Source: Amphimedon queenslandica (lineage: Eukaryota > Porifera > Demospongiae > Haplosclerida > Niphatidae). Taken from it: a stretch of DNA of 64,000 nt. The number at the start of each line of letters is the position of its first letter. The stretch's first letter is position 1. Shown here piece after piece: positions 1-24,832 of this stretch. The notes under the pieces were generated by a model. That model was not told the origin of the DNA, searched no databases, and saw only the letters and a list, made by a program, of their open reading frames with translations. The stretch lies in contig NW_003546390.1 in the NCBI RefSeq assembly GCF_000090795.2, positions 42,393 through 106,392 of the forward strand, read 5' to 3'. Both the position numbers and the translations under genes were made by a program.

Positions 1-1596
1 TAACAAGAGACCCACGAATCTTAATACAAACCTTGTTTACCTAATAATAACCATTAATAACTATTAATAACTATCAATGAATAATTAATGAGATTACTGA
101 ACACACTACTGTCATAAGTTGACACTATGTATTGTATAAACTGATAAATATATGTACATGTACATATATGTACATGTACATGTAAATTGTACTTGATATG
201 TGAAGTGAGCGTTGAGAACTGCCGTCAATAAAGTACTTAAGAACAGACCAAGAGCGTAATAATAGCCGTGAGACATGGGCTCCTGAGAGAGAGGGGGGAG
301 GGAGGGGGAGAGTAAAAACTGAAATAAAAGAGAAGAGGCTGTTCTTACTGTTCTATTCTCCATGAAAGCCACCAGCTGGTGTAAGAGTAAAGGGCCTCCA
401 AAACCAATCACATCATTAACTAGCTTCATAATACCGAGAGGATAATAATGGAGACCAAAGGACAGGTTAAGAGCACGTACCAGTGACATCTGACGAGGAG
501 GAGGAGGAGGAGGAGGAAGGTCAGTATTATTAGGAGCTGTATTGTGAGCAGCTGCTGCTAAAGATGGTTGACTTGAGTGAGATACTGAAAGCCTGTCCAT
601 TGATTTGAGAGAATATAGTTCAGTGTCAGCCCTAGCTCCGCCCCTATCGGGATTAAAAATCCTTTGAAATCTTTCTCTAACGGTAGACGTCCACAAAGCT
701 TTAGGCATTAGAGGGAGGTCCTGTGGTCGTCGTAGCAACCCTAGTGACCCTCTCTTCATGAGGGGCTGTACCCACCAAAAGGAGAGAAGTGATAAAGGAT
801 TAGCTCGATCCTCTGAAGCATCTGGTAAACGGAACCGTCTCAGAGTAGGGTGTGGTCTAACCGATCCATATTCCTGTATACCATGTGACGTTACCAACAG
901 CTCATCACCATCGTCCAATATCTCCTCTTCATCCTCACCTTGACGGAACTGGGTGGAGCCTAATAAAGGGGTGTGGCTTGACCGATGCTTACCGGCCGGA
1001 ACAAATAAAAAAAAAACGTAGACTACTTGGACCCCAAACTCAATGTAAGTGGTGATTTGAATAACACTGGACGAGAGGTAGGACGGAAGAGTAGAGCCGT
1101 GGTTTAAGTAGTGTATGACAGAGCGAAACCGAAGGATAGTGGAGAGGAGGGTGAGTCCCCACGTCAGGTTAAGGGGCAGTGGACCGAGGCCGGTATGAGT
1201 AGGAGAGAAAGAGAGAACAAAAAGAGAGAGAGAATGAATGATCCATGCTAACACTGAGAGGGACTGAGAAAGAAAGAGAGAGTAGGAGAGAGATGGAATC
1301 AACAAGAAAGAAGAGACCAGTTTCGTGATGGAGTTGATTCCTAGTATTGTAACGAGGATACCACGAGCTAGTAAACCCAGTGATGGCCTCTGTCTCCTGT
1401 TACGAGACCTGTAGAGTCCAGCGTAAAGGGCGCTCACTAGAGAGAGGAGAGAGTAGGAGAGGCTAAGGATGAATATCTCTTCAAAGCAAAGTCCAAAATC
1501 CCCATCCTTCCAAAATATGAACTGGGTGTCTATCAGAGGAGGCCCGGGATGTCTTTTCAATAAAGGAGAGTGACAGAAGGAAGCATATTCACTCAT
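1..1596 (-). CDS. ABCC10: ABCC10 (MRP7)-like transporter, 5' exons, left copy, runs off the window
   Basis: First exon of an ABCC transporter, starting MSEYASFCHS at 1596. It holds an N-terminal membrane domain (several hydrophobic helices) and a linker with EDRANPLSLLSFWWVQPLMKRG, which matches the ABCC10 stretch before transmembrane domain 1. The first exon ends at about 358 after MENRT, before a GTAAGA donor. Exon 2 (EPMSHGYYYALGLF to HFTYQVQ) lies at about 195-282, and part of exon 3 (CIKIRGSLV) is at the left edge. Sequence is nearly identical to 17531-19110 and 20430-22027. It starts only about 275 bases beyond the SRCR stop, on the same strand. Whether it belongs to a complete second gene to the left cannot be seen here. 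Assembly duplication is the main alternative. Confidence 0.85.
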
Positions 1597-1871
1597 ATTT
1601 TAAAAGCTTTACTCTCACCCTCTCTTGGTCTTCTCTTTTCCAGGAGGGTTAAAAATACTTCCTGTAGGTAGGTGTGGTTTACCCACGTGCAAAAACGTGG
1701 TCGGGTTTAGACTGAGAAAATGATTGATCAAAACCAAAAAGGCTAACAGAACTAAGGGACAATATCACTAGCTAAAAAGCATGTACTAAACTACTCAAAA
1801 AAACTAATAACTGAGTCCTATAATATATATATAAATAGTTAATGTCCAAAGGAAGGAGCTCCATCTTGTGT

Positions 1872-8136
<6,265 letters not shown>

Positions 8137-8797
8137 TTCTCCTCCTATTCAACCTGCAAGGAGTACAGCTCCTAATGAATGAAGAACAGCAGTATCTAGT
8201 TGTTGATCACAAATAATGCAACCAATTCACCTGAAGTAATGATATGACAGAGTTCCAACCTATAGCAGTGACTATAGGCTTAAGTAACAGTGCTGGTTGA
8301 TTGGGTCTTTTATAAGAGGAGTTGGACAGGTTACGTTGTAGCTGCCCATATCAGCAATAACTACCCCTGGTAGTGACAGGCCACAGGAGAAACTGTACAT
8401 TCTTAACAAGAAGGAAAACTGCAGCAAATAAATAATAACAATAATAATAATAGCAGATAATAATAGATTAAGATTTATTTAGCTCAAATCTCAAAGTGTG
8501 AACTACTGACTACAATGTGTATAGGAGTATTACAATGTACATGATTTATATTCTGGAATAAAATATTAATACAGGGCCTTGGAGCCCTTCCAAAAATTGT
8601 TAAAGAAATTGTTAATTGAAGATCCATCAGATCCAGGTTCAACAATACACACAGTGGATGCACCTTTAAATACCAGACAAACTATGTGAGGCTATTGTGG
8701 GTTGGCCTCTTACTATCATCTCTTTGTTTATATATTGCATGTAAACCCAGCCCATTACAAGCCCATTTACAAGCCCAGCCTAACAACGAGCCTAACA
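8137..8797. other. Divergent spacer between SRCR gene and DHODH
   Basis: About 660 bases between two genes that point away from each other, so it must hold both promoters. A short AAT-rich tract lies near 8425-8460. I see no clear TATA box, coding exon or RNA gene. Confidence 0.5.
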
Positions 8798-9953
8798 ATG
8801 AAACGTTTCCTAGCCATTACGGGTTGTACTGGCCTAGCGGTCGGTCTAACAGCTCTCTCCCTCTCAACTGGTAGCGACTGGAGCTACAGGTACGTTGCAA
8901 TGCCTCTCGTTCGACTAATGGACCCCGAGAGAGCTCACAGAGCTGCTGTCCGCCTTGCAAACTGGGCTCCATCTACACACGTGGAGGACGAGAAAATATT
9001 GGTGAGGATCACGTGATGCTACCCGCGCATTTACCCGCGTTTCTCTCCTAGAATACTCAAGTTTGGGGTCTGTCGTTTTCAAATCCAATCGGCATGGCAG
9101 CTGGGTTTGATAAACATGGGGAGGCTTATGTTGGGTTGTTTAAAGTTGGTTTTGGGTTCGTTGAGATTGGGAGTGTCACACCACACCCACAGCCTGGGAA
9201 CTCACGCCCACGGGTTTTTAGACTTAATGAGGACAAAGCCGTCATTAATAGGTCTGCATGCAATCATTGGTTCCCACGGTAACTTGATTCCGATTGGTCG
9301 CTAGGTACGGGTTCAATAGTGATGGGCACTACATAGTGAAGGAGAGAATTATGAAATGGGCGGAGCAAAAGAAGCAGTTTCCACGGCGACAGCTAGGTGT
9401 TAACTTGGGAAAGAACAAGACTAGCACTGATGCTGTTGATGATTACGTTCAAGGAATCAGAGAACTAGGGGGACATGCAGATTACATTGTCATCAATATC
9501 TCGTCTCCTAACACTCCTGGTACGAACTAGTAATGTACAGACTATAGCCTCTTTATAATGGACACTTTGAAAGTGTCTCTGTTATACAGAGGTGTCCTTT
9601 ATGTGGAGGTTATTTTATACAGTAAGGAATGTAATTGGTACACTAGGTGCTGTCCGTTAAATGGAGGTGTATGCTATAGAGAGTGTCCATTAAGAGAGGC
9701 TATACTGTATTTTCTTGTTATCTTTTTTTTCCCTTTCAAAAGGATTGAGATCCTTACAAGGTAAAGAACATTTAGTGAAGTTGCTTCAGAAAGTGAGAGA
9801 AGAGAGAGACAAGTTATCAGGTCTACCATGTCCTCCAGTTTTAGTTAAGATAGCACCAGATTTGAATGATAGTGATAAAGAAGACATTGCAGAAGTTGTA
9901 ATAAGAAAAGAAGTAATAACAACAATAATAATACCAACAATAACAACAACAAC

Positions 9954-9990
<37 letters not shown>

Positions 9991-10385
9991 TACATTGCCT
10001 CAATTAAAAGATTATTATTGGGTAGGGCGGAGCTGATGGCATTATTATTTGCAATACGACAGTTTCTCGTGAAAACCTCAAGAGTTCTCATAGATCAGAG
10101 GCAGGAGGTCTAAGTGGGGAACCCTTAAAAGGTTTATCAACTCAACTGATTCAGGAAATGTATCAACTTACTAAAGGTAGTAACTATTAATATTAATTAA
10201 TTAATTGATTTAATATTGTAGGTAAAGTACCAATTATAGGAGTGGGAGGAGTCAGTTCTGGTCAAGACGCTTACGATAAGATCAGAGCAGGTGCTAGTCT
10301 AGTACAGTTATATACTGGACTAGTCTATGAGGGACCACCATTAGTGGGTAGGATCAAGAAAGAACTGGCTCTTTTATTGAAGTAA
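8798..10385 (+). CDS. DHODH: Dihydroorotate dehydrogenase (quinone), mitochondrial
   Basis: Class 2 dihydroorotate dehydrogenase, which oxidises dihydroorotate to orotate in pyrimidine synthesis on the inner mitochondrial membrane. Six exons read through: 8798-9001, 9052-9251, 9305-9519, 9743-9897, 10026-10176 and 10222-10385. The start MKRFLAITG is followed by a hydrophobic anchor. Family motifs seen: [75 protein letters not shown] and [27 protein letters not shown] split over the FMN/orotate-binding barrel. Splice phases agree at every junction. An upstream ATG at 8702 is in frame, but 8798 better fits a short targeting peptide. Intron 4 carries an ATA/ATT repeat. The gene looks intact. Confidence 0.93.
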
Positions 10386-10429
10386 GTTATGGTACTATGA
10401 TAGGGAGAAGAGTGTCAGAAACTGTAATA

Positions 10430-12035
10430 AAAATTAAAAGTGTAAAGCCATTTAGCATGGGCTATAATACAAGGTATTTTTCAGATTCTGGTATTTTATT
10501 TAAATGGCCGTAACTTAAAAAATTGAAGTCGGAATCACCTCAAACTTTCTACACAGCATAAGGATGTCGATATGTATCAGAAAATGTAATAAAATTTTTA
10601 AATGATTTCGGAGCCATTTTTTCAGAATTTTTCCATTTTCTTAAAATGGTCAATTTTACAGTTGTTTTATTCCATTTTATTCCTGTTTTATTCCGTTTTA
10701 TTCCGTTTTATTCCATTTTATTCCGTTTTATTCTGTTTTATTCCATTTTATTCCTGTTTTATTTTGTTTTATTTCATTTTATTTATTCAAATTGCCGTAA
10801 TTTGAAAAATTGAAATCGGAATCACCTCGAACTTTTTACACAGCATAAAGACATCAATATGTATCAGAAAATGTAATAAAAATTGGGGGTCATTTTTGGC
10901 CATTTTTTGGAAAAAACCATGGGCTATAGCCTTGGGTATTTTTCAGATTTTTGGCATTTTCTTAAAATGGCCGTAACTTGAAAAATTAAAGTCGGAATCA
11001 CCTCAAACTTTCTACACAGCATAAGGACGTCAATATGTATCGGAAAATGTAATAAAAATTGGGGGTGATTTCAGAGCCATTTTTTTGAAAAACCATGGAC
11101 TATAGCCTTGGGTATTTTTCAGATTTTTGACGTTTTCTTAAAATGGCTGTAACTTGAAAAATTGAAGTCAGAATCAGCTCAAACTTTCTACACAGCATAA
11201 GGACATCAATATGTATCAGAAAATGTAATAAAAATTGGGGGTCATTTTTTGGCCATTTTTTCAAAAAAACCATGGACTATAGCCTTGGGTATTTTTCAGA
11301 TTTTTGACGTTTTCTTAAAATGGCTGTAACTTGAAAAATTGAAGTTGGAATCGACTCAAACTTTCTACACAGCATAAGGACATCAATATGTATCAGAAAA
11401 TGTAATAAAAATTTGGGGTCATTTTTTGGCCATTTTTTCAAAAAACCATGGACTATAGCCTTGGGTATTTTTCAGATTTTTGACGTTTTCTTAAAATAGC
11501 CGTAACTTGAAAAAATGAAGTCGGAATCACTTCAAACTTGCTACACAGCATAAGGACATCAATATGTATCAGAAAATGTAATAAAAATTGGGGGTCATTT
11601 TTCGGCCATTTTTTCAAAAAAACCATGGACTATAGCTTTGGGTATTTTTCAGATTTTTGACGTTTTCTTAAAATGGCTGTAACTTGAAAAATTGAAGTTG
11701 GAATCGACTCAAACTTTCTACACAGCATAAGGACATCAATATGTATCAGAAAATGTAATAAAAATTTGGGGTCATTTTTTGGCCAATTTTTCGAAAAACC
11801 ATGGACTATAGCCTTGGGTATTTTTCAGATTTTTGACATTTTCTTAAAATAGCCGTAACTTGAAAAAATGAAGTCGGAATCAGCTCAAACTTTCTACACA
11901 GCATAAGGACATCAATATGTATCAGAAAATGTAATAAAAATTTGGGGTCATTTTTTGGCCAATTTTTCGAAAAACCATGGACTATAGCCTTGGGTATTTT
12001 TCAGATTTTTGACATTTTCTTAAAATAGCCGTTGT
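10430..12035. repeat. Tandem satellite array, about 177-base monomers
   Basis: About nine head-to-tail copies of an AT-rich monomer. Each carries GCCGTAACTTGAAAAATTGA, then a segment starting GGAATCACCTCAAACTTTCT and ACAGCATAAGGACATCAATA, then AAAATGTAATAAAAATTGGG, then CCATGGACTATAGCCTTGGG and TATTTTTCAGATTTTT. Successive TTGGGTATTTTTCAG marks are 175-178 bases apart. Later copies are very similar, so expansion is recent. The array separates DHODH from the cut end of ABCC10. The same family recurs at seven other places in the window. Confidence 0.9.
10650..10790. repeat. TTTTATTCCG/A short tandem repeat
   Basis: Roughly a dozen copies of a 10-11 base unit (TTCCGTTTTA / TTCCATTTTA / TTCCTGTTTTA) inserted in the first satellite monomer. 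It is not present in the other monomers of the array. Confidence 0.8.
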
Positions 12036-12065
12036 AACAAGTGTCATAATTATGGCTCAGTCTCA

Positions 12066-19110
<7,045 letters not shown>

Positions 19111-19387
19111 ATTTTAAAAGCTTTACTCTCACCCTCTCTTGGTATTCTTTTCCAGGAGGGTTAAAAATACTTCCTGTGGGTAGCTAGGTGTGGTTTACCC
19201 ACGTGCAAAAACGTGGTCGGGTTTAGACTGAGAAAATGATTGATCAAAACCAAAAAGGCTAACAGAACTAAGAGACAATATCACTAGCTAAAAAGCATGT
19301 ACTAAACTACTCAAAAAAACTAATAACTGAGTCCTATAATATATATATAAATAGTTAATGTCCAAAGGAAGGAGCTCCATCTTGTGT

Positions 19388-20181
19388 TCAGACACAAGTA
19401 CAGGTAACTCCGGCATCTTGAGCATGTAGACAGCTATTGCTGGTAGAGTAGGAGCAGCTCTTCAGTGATCCCTCAATTCCTGTACACTGGAGACTGCTCA
19501 TCAATATAGAGCCTGTACCAGGACCAAAGTATCCAGCAACACGAGCAGTTCCTGGAACAAAAGACACAGTGTGTGATTGTAGAATGTTGCAGCTACTACA
19601 CAGCTATTCCTTACCAGTTCCCAGTCCAAGCTCCCTGCAGACTACAGAGGCGTCAGTATCATCAAAGGAATCATCACACACGGTACCCCATACTCCATTC
19701 TTAAACACTTCAATCCTTCCTTCAAGACTTGAGGTGCCTCCAACAAGTTTAATTGGAGCTGGAAAATAAAAAAATAATTTACTAATCAATTCTACTCTTT
19801 TATCTCTTTGACTTACGTGAACACAAAACTCCAGCATCTTCATAGTGACCGCAGTTATGACTGCTGGTGTGGGTACAGCTGGTGATTTCAGTTTCATTTC
19901 CAGTACACTGCAGGTCATCCATTAGAATGCTACCAGTACCTTCACCAAATGTTGCAGCTAATCTTGCAACTCCTGCAAACAAACAGCACATACAAGCATT
20001 AACAGTACATGCAGATGATCAGTGACTCTCTCACCATTAGCTAATCCCAGCTGCTTGCAGACTACTGAAGCATCAGTGTCGTCCCAGTAATCATCACATA
20101 TGGTGCCCCAGGCCCCATTGGAGTATATCTCAACACGACCTTCATAATCATTCCTACCATCAACAAGTCTTATAGGCTCTA

Positions 20182-20183
<2 letters not shown>
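19388..20183 (-). pseudogene. Partial copy of SRCR gene 3' end (domains 13-14)
   Basis: Near-identical copy of 1872-2667: the last SRCR exon (FVPGTARVAGYFGPGTGSI...CTCV-stop), the first half of domain 14 (LVGGTSSLEGRIEVFKNG), and both halves of domain 13. Upstream of the domain 13 first half it runs into a (TAA)n tract and then ABCC10 exon 3, so there are no further SRCR domains or signal peptide. As assembled it cannot encode a complete receptor. It lies just before the ABCC10 exon 1 at 19110, repeating the arrangement at 1596-2690. Confidence 0.85.
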
Positions 20184-20277
<94 letters not shown>

Positions 20278-20279
20278 TG

Positions 20280-20359
<80 letters not shown>

Positions 20360-20360
20360 T
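20181..20360. repeat. Hybrid (TAA)n tract at a duplication junction
   Basis: About 180 bases of TAA units with one TGA interruption near 20279. The left flank is the SRCR domain 13 intron edge; the right flank is the ABCC10 exon 3 edge (CAATTACCTGACCAGTAGAA). The tract thus joins two introns of different genes. Confidence 0.9.
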
Positions 20361-20378
20361 CAATTACCTGACCAGTAG

Positions 20379-22027
20379 AATAGTCTCCCATCCCTACGGT
20401 ACTAACTGATAATGATTTACGAAATATTTCAGTAACGAGAGACCCACGAATCTTAATACAAACCTTGTTTACCTATTAATAACCATTAATAACTATTAAT
20501 AACCATCAATGAATAATTAATGAGATTACTGAACACACTACTGTCATAACTTGACACTATGTATTGTATAAACTGATAAATACATGTACATAAATGTACA
20601 TGTACATGTACATGTAAATTGTACTTGATATGTGAAGTGAGCGTTGAGAACTGCCGTCAATAAAGTACTTAAGAACAGACCAAGAGCGTAATAATAGCCA
20701 TGAGACATGGGCTCCTGAGAGAGAGGGGGGAGGGAGGGGGAGAGTAAAAACTGAATAAAAGAGAAGAGGCTGTTCTTACTGTTCTATTCTCCATAAAAGC
20801 CACCAGCTGGTGTAAGAGTAAAGGGCCTCCAAAACCAATCACATCATTAACTAGCTTCATAATACCGAGAGGATAATAATGGAGACCAAAGGACCAGTTA
20901 AGAGCACGTACCAGGGACATCTGATGATGATGATGAGGAGGAGGAGGAGGGTCAGTAATGTTAGGAGCTGTATTATGAGCAGCTGCTGCTAAAGATGGTT
21001 GACTTGAGTGAGATACTGAGAGCCTGTCCATTGATTTGAGAGAATATAGCTCAGTGTCAGCCCTAGCTCCGCCTCTATCAGGATTAAAAATCCTTTGAAA
21101 TCTTTCTCTAACGGTAGACGTCCACAAAGCCTTGGGCATTAGAGGGAGGTCCTGTGGTCGTCGTAGCAACCCTAGTGATCCCCTCTTCATGAGAGGCTGT
21201 ACCCACCAAAAGGAGAGAAGTGATAACGGATTAGCTCGATCCTCTGAAGCATCTGGTAAACGGAATCGTCTCAGAGTAGGGTGTGGTCTAACCGATCCAT
21301 ATTCCTGTATACCGTGTGATGTTACCAACAGCTCATCACCATCGTCCAATATCTCCTCTTCATCCTCACCTTGACGGAACTGGGTGGAGCCTAATAAAGG
21401 GGTGTGGCTTGACCGATGTTTACCGGCCGGAACAAATAAAAGGAAAATGTACACTACTTGGACCCCAAACTCAATGTAGCTGGTGATTTGAATAACGCTG
21501 GACGAGAGGTAGGACGGAAGAGTAGAGCCGTGGTTTAAGTAGTGTATGACGGAGCGAAAGCGAAGGATAGTGGAGAGAAGGGTGAGTCCCCAGGTCAGGT
21601 TAAGGGGCAGTGGACCAAGGCCGGTATGAGTAGGAGAGAAAGAGAGAACAAAAAGAGAGAGAGAATGAATGATCCATGCTAACACTGAGAGGGACTGAGA
21701 AAGAAGGAGAGAGTAGGAGAGAGATGGAATCAACCAGAAAGAAGAGACCAGTTTAGTGATGGAGTTGATTCCTAGTATTGTAACGAGGATACCACGAGCT
21801 AGTAAACCCAGTGATGGCCTCTGTCTCCTGTTACGAGACCTGTAGAGTCCAGCGTAAAGTGCGCTCACCAGAGAGAGAAGAGAGTAGGAGAGGCTAAGGA
21901 TGAATATCTCTTCAAAGCAAAGTCCGAAATCACCATCCTTCCAAAATATGAACTGGGTGTCTATCAGAGGAGGCCCGGGGTGTCTTTTCAATAAAGGAGA
22001 GTGACAGAAGGAAGCATATTCACTCAT
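20379..22027 (-). pseudogene. ABCC10: Third copy of ABCC10 exons 1-3, no downstream exons
   Basis: Exon 1 (22027 to about 20790), exon 2 (about 20713-20625) and exon 3 (about 20485-20379) repeat those at 17469-19110 with a few percent difference. One difference is a histidine run in place of part of the proline run in the linker (PPPPPHHHHQMSL). After exon 3 the sequence enters the hybrid (TAA)n tract and SRCR exons, not ABCC10 exon 4. It is a dead-end copy or an assembly duplicate. It ends on the right at the N gap. Confidence 0.85.
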
Positions 22028-22112
22028 ATTTTAAAAGCTTTACTCTCACCCTCTCTTAGTTTTCTTTTCCAGTAGGGTTAAAAATACTTCCTGTGGTAGG
22101 TGTGGTTTACCC

Positions 22113-22132
22113 NNNNNNNNNNNNNNNNNNNN
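22113..22132. other. Assembly gap (20 N)
   Basis: Twenty undetermined bases. The left side is the region upstream of the third ABCC10 copy; the right side is a lone satellite monomer. It cuts both the duplicated block and the 3' part of the neighbouring minus-strand gene. Confidence 1.
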
Positions 22133-22310
22133 TTGGAGGTGATTTTGGGGTCATTTTTGGGAAAAACCATGGGCTATAGCCTTGGGTATTTTTCAGATTT
22201 TTGACGTTTTCTTAAAATGGCTGTAACTTGAAAAATTGAAGTCGGAATCAGCTCAAACTTTCTACACAGCATAAGGACATCAATATGTATCAGAAAATGT
22301 AATAAAAAGT
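22133..22310. repeat. Satellite monomer beside the gap
   Basis: One monomer of the 177-base satellite family (CCATGGGCTATAGCCTTGGG, TATTTTTCAGATTTTT, GGAATCAGCTCAAACTTTCT), lying in what should be an intron of the gene at 22334-24434. Confidence 0.9.
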
Positions 22311-22333
22311 TTCATTATTCCTCCAATGATTAC

Positions 22334-23345
22334 CTTCGTATTGCTGATCATAAGCTCCGCCTACAGGGTACCTATCATCAATATACGGTGGATAAGGTCC
22401 TCCATAGCTATCAGTGGGTGGGGCTTCAATATGAGTGGATTCATAAGGAGCTGCTTCACTGTCATAATAACTGTTATCCTGACTATAGATTACTGAAGTA
22501 TCCTGAGAATATCCTGAAGAAAGGGGATATCCCTGTTCGTCATAGTAGGTCTGGTCAGCATAACCTCTTCCATCTTGATAATAATACTGATGCTGCTGAT
22601 CGTAATGTCTCTCACGTTGATATCTCATATCATAGCGATCATCTCTTGATCTGTACCTCTCCTGGTCTCTCCAATCATATCTCGGATCATAGTAATCATG
22701 ATATCGATCATATCTCTGATTCCAGTGATACCTGGGATCAGGACGTCTAGCACGATCATACTCATTCCAATCATTTCTAACGCGATATTGATTCCGGTGA
22801 TCTCTATCACCATATCTATGCTGCTGGTTTCTATAGTAATAGTCTCTGTCGTCATAGTAACTAGTGTTGTACCTATCGTAGTAGTGGGCGTGGTCATAAT
22901 GATCGTATCTCCTATCATACATGCTTTGTGAGTGCCCCTCATAATCTTGACGAGGGGACAACCGACTGCTTCCTCTCTCCTCCTCGTTGGAACGAGAAGG
23001 GACTTCCCCTGGTCTATCGGGTGGTACCTCTTGTACCTTATGCTCTAAAGTAGGTGTGGCTTGAGGTAGAGTTGAAGTAGGCGTGGTCTGTTTATCGCTG
23101 GGAGGAGAGAATGCTGATAGGGGAGGGTCTGAGGGATTGTCCGATAGTCTTAGATTAGAGGGCGGGGCTGAAATAGAAGTGGGCGGAGCAATTGAAGAGA
23201 ATGCAAGAGAGACAGTTGGAGGTACAGATGTTATTGGAGTAGGCGGAGCCAGAGAAAGGGGAGGGGCAGTAGTGGTTGGTTCACCATCAGGAGGAGTAAT
23301 ATCCATTGGACCTTTAGGGACAGTAACTAGCGGCTGATGACCTGC

Positions 23346-23403
<58 letters not shown>

Positions 23404-24434
23404 TTAAAGATGCGACAATTACACTTCCTACTACCAGACCCGGCCCCTCCCCCTCTCTATTACTCACAGAGTGTCTGTTCTTCAGGTTGTACATGTACAT
23501 GTACGTTACCCCCGGCAGTGGCAGTAGACGTGGGTACCTCCTCCCCTAGAGACAGTGGAGGTACCAGTTGTACAGGTGAGTCCATCAGAGCTGATCGCTG
23601 GGCGTCACCAGTGTCCAGTGGAAGGAGAGATGAGAGGGAGGGAGCAGCTGATGGAGGATTCGAATCACCTTCAGTAATCTCTCTCTCTTCATCAAGAGGT
23701 GAGACAGGTTCGGTAGATACTGGTTCATTAGATTGGTAATTAACAGGGTCGACCTCATTAGGGGCTGGTAGAGAATCAGCAAGGTCAGCGTTAGTTAGTC
23801 TCCGCCCTGTTAGGTGGGCGTTGGTCTCAACCACACCCACAAACTCATTATTAATTGAAAGATGAGGAGCTAATGCTATCTCATTACTGCTCTGATGGGA
23901 ATACTGAGGATTGACAGAATCAGGAAGAATGGGCGGAGCTAAGGGTGGGTGAGCCACACCCACAAACTCATTATTAATTGAAAGAGGAGGAGCTAATGTC
24001 ATCTCATTACTGCTTTGATGGGAATACTGAGGATTGATGGAATCAGGAAGAATGGGTGGGGCTAAGGGTGGGTGAGCCACACCCATCAATGGTACCGGTA
24101 CACTAGATGCTGGTATAGTGGACGCTGGTATAGTGGTAGGTGGATGAACAGCAGCAGGTGGTTCCTGTACAGTGTATTCAGTACTCGTACCAGTACCAGT
24201 ATGAATCTGGCTGGTATGAGTATCAGTCTGACTGGTATGAGTATCTGAAGTACCAGGAACTGAAACCAGAGGTTCTGGGGCCACGCCTACTCCAGCAGTG
24301 GACGTCACAGCAGCAAACGAGAATGGATTATCAGAGGGTGATTCGGGAGACCCAAAATAAAGAGAGGATTGAAATACAGAACCAGCTCCATCCACTGGAG
24401 GAGCAGTCAAACTGTTAGGAGGAACGTCCTCCAT
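22334..24434 (-). CDS. Pro/Ser- and Tyr/Asp/Arg-rich protein, N-terminal part, possibly Sec16-like
   Basis: Two exons: 24434-23468 (MEDVPPNSL...) and 23341-22334, phase-compatible, ending at a donor (GTAATC). The next exons are lost at the satellite and gap. Exon 1 is Pro/Ser/Thr-rich. It holds GSVFQSSLYFGSP...NPFSF near its start and two tandem 40-residue repeats (VGVAHPPLAPPILPD...NNEF) at about 23835-24090. Exon 2 ends in a long region rich in Tyr, Asp, Arg and His (RYDHYDHAHYYDRY, DQQHQYYYQDGRGY). A SVF..S.Y...DPF.F start and a tyrosine-rich region are also seen in vertebrate Sec16 proteins (ER exit site scaffolds), but low-complexity matches are weak evidence and the conserved central domain is not in the window. 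The identity is therefore a guess; that it is a real coding gene is likely. Confidence 0.65.
23345..23402. repeat. (TAA)n microsatellite in intron
   Basis: About 19 AAT/TAA units in the short intron between the two exons of the tyrosine-rich gene. Confidence 0.9.
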
Positions 24435-24832
24435 ATTGAGACAAGGCAGACTCCAACTGGTGACTTATAATGACTCGTGACACTAAGTACTCCAACCCTT
24501 GGAGACACTAATAGAGGGAGGGAGGGAGGGTTCTATGGTTCTAACCTAAAAGGGATTGTGATACACTAAAATGGCAACTGAGAGAGGACTGGTCTCTTCT
24601 AATAATTTAAACTGATGCGTACATATCTTACCAAGACTGAGACTAATGGAGGGGGTGGAGTAATAAAAAGAGAGATAGAGAGAATCACAAAGAGAATCCT
24701 TCTTTCCCTCCTTGATCACAGAAATTTCAAAATTCGCCACGTTTGCTCTTTCAATTAGAGTCAATACGGTGTCCCTTAAATTAAATAGTTTACGGTATAA
24801 TTTGTGCATATGCTTTCATGTGTTCAATAGAA
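24435..24832. promoter_or_regulatory. Divergent promoter region between the tyrosine-rich gene and the p53-family gene
   Basis: 398 bases between two start codons that point away from each other. No coding signal was recognised. The short minus-strand open frame at 24546-24809 has no family features and is probably noise. Shared regulation is inferred only from the arrangement. Confidence 0.5.

Noticed and set aside
758-943. Plus-strand frames opposite ABCC10 exon 1 (also at 18215-18457 and 21132-21374)
   Set aside because: Antisense shadows of a strongly supported coding exon; repeated only because the exon is repeated.
10430-12035. CRISPR-like or coding interpretation of the regular array
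   Set aside because: Monomers are contiguous at about 177 bases with no unique spacers, and all frames are broken; it is a eukaryotic satellite.
22388-22942. Frames in other phases of the tyrosine-rich exon
   Set aside because: Low-complexity Asp/Arg/Tyr codons leave several phases open; only the minus frame starting MDITPP has matching splice sites and continuity with exon 1.
24546-24809. 87-codon minus frame between the p53-family and tyrosine-rich genes
   Set aside because: No family features, no splice partner, and it lies in a divergent promoter.
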